Below, in pieces: positions 60,771 to 64,000 of a DNA stretch of 64,000 bases (positions are counted from its first letter, which is position 1; each line of letters begins with the position of its first letter). A model generated the notes under the pieces. The model saw nothing but the letters and a program-made list of their open reading frames with translations. It had not been told where the DNA came from and did not search any database. The stretch spans positions 1-64,000 of the forward strand of contig NZ_BMEO01000009.1 in assembly GCF_014636635.1 (NCBI RefSeq), given 5' to 3'. Origin of the DNA: Marinicella pacifica. GTDB lineage: Bacteria > Pseudomonadota > Gammaproteobacteria > Xanthomonadales > Marinicellaceae. The translations under genes and the position numbers were made by a program.

Positions 60771-61172
60771 TTAAAAATTGTTATTCAAACGCAATGTGTT
60801 CCACATTACTATCGCCACCAAAAATAATACAAAACTCATTCCAAAAAGTAGTGAGAAAAACACATAAGATTCAAATTCGTACTGAACGAATAAAAGAAAC
60901 AGGTGCAATAGGGTCACAATAACACCAGACGTAATAACCCAAAACTTTCTACTGACAGTAACATTTTTTGAGAGAATCTGACTTAAAATTGCTCCGGCAC
61001 TTACAGCAAGACCAAAAACGTAGTGAACAATAAATGACACAAGCCAAACACCGTTATTACCAACATCTGAAGCTAAACCCTCCCATGTGGGTAATAACCT
61101 GTTAACCATCATGCCAATAATAAGGGTTGCAAAGAAACTACAAAGAAATGCATCTAAAATCTTATTTATCAT
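60771..61172 (-). CDS. Unrecognised four-helix membrane protein
   Basis: A 133-aa hydrophobic protein with four membrane segments (about 8-24, 42-64, 76-100, 103-125) separated by short loops (VNRLLPTWEGLASDVGNNG). No family recognised. Its codons are AT-rich compared with glmU or the M16 gene, suggesting a different origin. Its ATG directly follows the stop of the upstream 82-aa gene with no gap. Confidence 0.55.
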   Translation of the reverse strand: MINKILDAFLCSFFATLIIGMMVNRLLPTWEGLASDVGNNGVWLVSFIVHYVFGLAVSAGAILSQILSKNVTVSRKFWVITSGVIVTLLHLFLLFVQYEFESYVFFSLLFGMSFVLFLVAIVMWNTLRLNNNF

Positions 61173-61421
61173 CTATTTATTTTTAGGATAATAAGGCTTA
61201 CCCATTAATTTTAAGATATAAGAATATTCTCCAGTCAAAACCGGTCTTATAAACGCTGACATTAATATGATATCTATCATCAGCAATATTACTATTTCCA
61301 ACCGATTAAATCTTTCATGATTAAAAACAATATCTCCAAAGGCATAAATAAGACATGTGAGTACGATGGCACATAAAATTCTTAGCGTTTTAGTGGCTTT
61401 TTGTGTTTTATTATTTTTCAT
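61173..61421 (-). CDS. Unrecognised two-helix membrane protein
   Basis: An 82-aa protein with a basic N-terminus (MKNNKTQKATKTLR), two membrane helices (about 13-32 and 41-60) and a short tail (ILKLMGKPYYPKNK). No family recognised. Low GC and abutting coupling to the 133-aa gene suggest a two-gene accessory unit next to the toxin-antitoxin module. Confidence 0.55.
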   Translation of the reverse strand: MKNNKTQKATKTLRILCAIVLTCLIYAFGDIVFNHERFNRLEIVILLMIDIILMSAFIRPVLTGEYSYILKLMGKPYYPKNK

Positions 61422-61493
61422 TTCCGAGTCGAACGCGTAAATTGACTATTTTAAATGTACTATGATACCACTTCGGAAATAAGCACAACAAAA

Positions 61494-61523
61494 AAAGCCG
61501 AACCACGTTTGTGATTCGGCTTT
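61494..61523 (-). terminator. Rho-independent terminator of the M16 peptidase gene
   Basis: AAAGCCGAACCAC and GTGATTCGGCTTT (one mismatch) pair around GTTT; the minus strand continues with a T-tract. It is 19 bp past the peptidase stop. Confidence 0.9.
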
Positions 61524-61542
61524 AGTCTTCTTAGGTCAGTGG

Positions 61543-64000
61543 TTATTGAAAAACCTGGTCAATATTGATGATTTCAACTTCATCAAGCTTTAACGGATAA
61601 TCCTGGATGACACTGTCTTCTTCCAGTAAGTCATTGGGTTTTTCCGAGTTGTATTCCATCGGTGAACTTTGTTCGCTGGTTAAGCGCTGTTTTAAGTTTT
61701 CAGCATCTTTGGCGATAAAGACGAATTGGATATCGTCCGTCTGCAGGTGCTTTTTGATGATGGCGTTGACATCAGCCAGCGTCAGCTCGGCCAGGCCGTT
61801 TTTAACCATCTCAACAAAGTCATCGGTGCCGTAAAACTGGCTGTCCATATGGTAGCCGAGCACGCGGTCCTGGCCTTTTAATAACAGGCCGGCGTATTTA
61901 CTTAAGAAAGACCGGGTGGCTTCAAATTGTTCCTGCGTTAAACCGTTATCAATCAGGTTTTGCAGCTCATACATGGCCACGCGGGTGGCAAAGTGCGCAT
62001 CCTGATTCGAACGCAAAGGACGAATCCATACCTGGAAGATTTGCTCTGAACGGCCTAAGTTGGCATTTGGCTGGGTGCGGTACATGCCGCGCGGGAAGTA
62101 TTCGATGTAAGCATAGTCACCATAGTTCATACCGCGGGCTTCACGGATGCGTTGGTAGAGGAAACTGTTGGAATTTCTGTGCTCGCCCAGGAATGAACGC
62201 ACCAGCCATAAACCGACCCAGTCTTCATGGGCGCGATTCACGTCAATCGGGAAACCAAAGGACACCGCGGTGGGCATGGTTTGTTTTTGTACGATTAAGG
62301 CCTGGCGACCGTTAAGCTCGGGCGCTTCCGGGATATTGACCTGTTCAGCCCCTTTCATGGGTAACTCGGCGGTTAATTGCGCAATTAATTCTTGTTTCAA
62401 ATCATCGCTTAAATGGCCTGTTATGCCGACGTTTAAATTATTCTGGGTTAATTGCTGTTGATAAAAACCTTTCACATCATCCAGCGTTATGCTTTCGAGG
62501 TCACTGACATGGCCTAAATTCAGGCTGCCGTAGGGGTGGCCTTCATACAATTGCTCGTACAGCACTTCTTTACCCAGTTCTTCGTCATTATTCTGCTTAA
62601 GGTCGGTCTGGATGCTGTTAATTTGCCGGGTTTTGAGGCGTTTAAAATCATCTTCTCTGAAACCGGGATTCAATAAACTATCCATCACCAGATCCATCCA
62701 TTCACCCGCTTTGTCTTTATGCACACGGCCGGACAGTGAAATCATTTCTTTGTCCACCTGGGCGCCAAAATAAGCCGCCATGGGGCGCATGGCTTTTTGG
62801 ATTTCTTTGATGCTGCGGCTTTCAGATCCACCGTCGGTAATCATGGCGGCGGTTAACTGTGCCAGGCCTTTTTTACCTTCTGGGTCTTGTGCGGCACCGG
62901 TGTTGAATAAAAAGTTAATATCGACAATATCGCTGTTGTTGCGCATATCGGTGACTTGAAAACCCGGTTCTTTAGGCTGATTGGCTTTGGCCACTTGCTC
63001 GGCCAGACTGAAATCTTTATCCAGGTTAGCAATTTCTTCGGCCTGCGCCAGCGTCACCATAATGCGACCGTCATCGACCAGATATTCGTTGGCGGCCCAC
63101 TGCACATCGTCGGCGGTGATTTCATCTAAACGGGCATATTGCTGGTTAACGGTTTCGGGGTTGCGGTCATACTGCACCACCGCAGCCAGCATATCGCCAA
63201 TGGCTTCTGAATTATCGAGGCTGTTGGCAAAGCCATAACGCGCCGCAGATTTAATATCGGCCAGCTCTTCACTGTCCACTTGTTCGGTACGGGCACGAAC
63301 AATGGTGTCGATTAGGGCTTGTTTAACTGCGGGATAGTTATCCTGACTGGTTAAGCGGGCTAATATATAGATTAAACCCGGGTCTTTACTGTCAGGACTG
63401 TAAAAGAACAAACTATCGGCCAATTGCTTATTAACAACCAATTCCTGGTAGACATCTGAATTCTGGCCGAAGTAAATTTGACCCAGCATATCAAGCGCAG
63501 CTTTGTCTTTTTTCATGGGATCGGCATCGGTACCACGGAATACCAAACCAAACATCGGCAGGGTTTGTGATGGCCATTCAATGTGGTGGTACTGACTGCC
63601 TTTAGCCGGTGGTTCAACCGGAATATCGACCGTGTAATTACCTTCTTCCCAGTCACCAAAATACTGCTGAATCCAGTCATGGGTCTGCTCAACATCCACA
63701 TCGCCGACCACAATCACGGCGGCTTTTTCGGGGCGGTACCAGCGGTCAAAAAAAGTTAAGGCATAGTCCATTTGATTGGGCATGTCTTCGATGTCTTCCA
63801 GAAAGCCCATGGTGGTATGGCGATAAGTGTGTTCCTGATAGGCATTTTTACGCACCGTTTCGAACAATTTACTGAACGGATTGGCGCTGTTTTTCAGGTA
63901 CTCGCCTTTGACCGCCAGTGCTTCAGTGCGAAATTGAGCCTCTGAAAATTTCAGGTTTTTAAAGCGATCGGCTTCCAGTTCCAGCATTTTTTCCAGGTCA
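61543..64000 (-). CDS. M16-family zinc metallopeptidase, 5' end outside the window
   Basis: At least 818 residues of a large pitrilysin-type peptidase. The HxxEH motif lies beyond the window edge; the visible start EKMLELEADRFKNL and FRTEALAVKGEY correspond to the segment with the third zinc ligand (Glu). A first peptidase/inactive pair is followed by a second half (NIDNSDIVDINFLF-type beta strands, GAAQDPEGKKGLAQLTAAMI, GITGHLSDDLKQEL, QRIREARGMNYGDYAYIEYFPRG) in which HxxEH is absent, as expected for the inactive M16 half. Two-repeat M16 chains of this size are usually exported or periplasmic. The substrate is unknown. Note that the chain has no visible start codon here. Confidence 0.88.
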   Translation of the reverse strand, partial: DLEKMLELEADRFKNLKFSEAQFRTEALAVKGEYLKNSANPFSKLFETVRKNAYQEHTYRHTTMGFLEDIEDMPNQMDYALTFFDRWYRPEKAAVIVVGDVDVEQTHDWIQQYFGDWEEGNYTVDIPVEPPAKGSQYHHIEWPSQTLPMFGLVFRGTDADPMKKDKAALDMLGQIYFGQNSDVYQELVVNKQLADSLFFYSPDSKDPGLIYILARLTSQDNYPAVKQALIDTIVRARTEQVDSEELADIKSAARYGFANSLDNSEAIGDMLAAVVQYDRNPETVNQQYARLDEITADDVQWAANEYLVDDGRIMVTLAQAEEIANLDKDFSLAEQVAKANQPKEPGFQVTDMRNNSDIVDINFLFNTGAAQDPEGKKGLAQLTAAMITDGGSESRSIKEIQKAMRPMAAYFGAQVDKEMISLSGRVHKDKAGEWMDLVMDSLLNPGFREDDFKRLKTRQINSIQTDLKQNNDEELGKEVLYEQLYEGHPYGSLNLGHVSDLESITLDDVKGFYQQQLTQNNLNVGITGHLSDDLKQELIAQLTAELPMKGAEQVNIPEAPELNGRQALIVQKQTMPTAVSFGFPIDVNRAHEDWVGLWLVRSFLGEHRNSNSFLYQRIREARGMNYGDYAYIEYFPRGMYRTQPNANLGRSEQIFQVWIRPLRSNQDAHFATRVAMYELQNLIDNGLTQEQFEATRSFLSKYAGLLLKGQDRVLGYHMDSQFYGTDDFVEMVKNGLAELTLADVNAIIKKHLQTDDIQFVFIAKDAENLKQRLTSEQSSPMEYNSEKPNDLLEEDSVIQDYPLKLDEVEIINIDQVFQ

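Overview
The window looks like a chromosome segment of a marine-type gammaproteobacterium with mid-40s % GC by eye. The evidence is the gene families: homodimeric-type aceE with a single-lipoyl aceF, an Lpd carrying its own lipoyl domain, pilT/pilU, mpl, bioBFHC, maeB, an IutA-type receptor under Fur boxes, and ECF/kinase-TPR remnants. A Xanthomonadales- or Marinicella-like lineage is a tentative guess only. No rRNA, tRNA, CRISPR array, prophage or intact insertion sequence was found.

Layout. 0.1-3.6 kb: minus-strand membrane operon (TerC family, CPA1 antiporter with RCK domain, diiron MBL protein). 3.7-8.2 kb: divergent Fur-controlled iron locus. A IutA-like TonB receptor, whose frame is closed by an amber codon 15 codons before the family's normal end, faces a small membrane protein and a PepSY protein. 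8.2-16.5 kb: biotin genes bioB-bioF and bioH-bioC, separated by about 4.5 kb that holds yefM-yoeB, a GT-C glycosyltransferase, a broken kinase-TPR/ECF-sigma pair and msrA. 16.5-20.6 kb: small genes (FkbM methyltransferase, DUF6868, DUF2007, Rof-like, VOC, DUF900, a secreted protein), including an inverted duplication nested with a long hairpin.

20.7-32.8 kb: a 12-kb co-directional run, gap-pgk-fba-maeB-aceE-aceF-X-lpd, with gaps of 4-67 bp. It carries carbon from triose phosphate and malate to pyruvate and acetyl-CoA, and a strong inverted repeat lies in front of gap. 32.9-35.2 kb: an unlisted 57-codon small ORF, an AGCS symporter and a DUF192 lipoprotein. 35.3-38.3 kb: pilT-pilU, followed at once by four tandem ~200-bp copies of a structured repeat whose stems covary. 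38.4-45.3 kb: CDF-like transporter, PaiB, patatin, omega-amidase, tpx, a membrane protein, and a ToxR/CadC-like regulator facing a 437-aa envelope protein across three 11-bp-phased CTCAGRC repeats.

45.4-50.9 kb: comM, ppa, mpl, an OmpA/DUF4398 pair and csbD. 51.0-56.3 kb: patatin, cytochrome b561, and a LysR regulator facing a doxX-pirin-pirin-nitroreductase operon. 56.4-59.6 kb: glmS-glmU. 59.7-61.4 kb: a GC-rich hairpin cluster, a Phd/VapC toxin-antitoxin pair and two AT-rich small membrane proteins. 61.5 kb to the end: an M16 peptidase cut by the window edge.

All calls come from reading the sequence and recalling protein families. No database search was run, so names without hallmark motifs are provisional.
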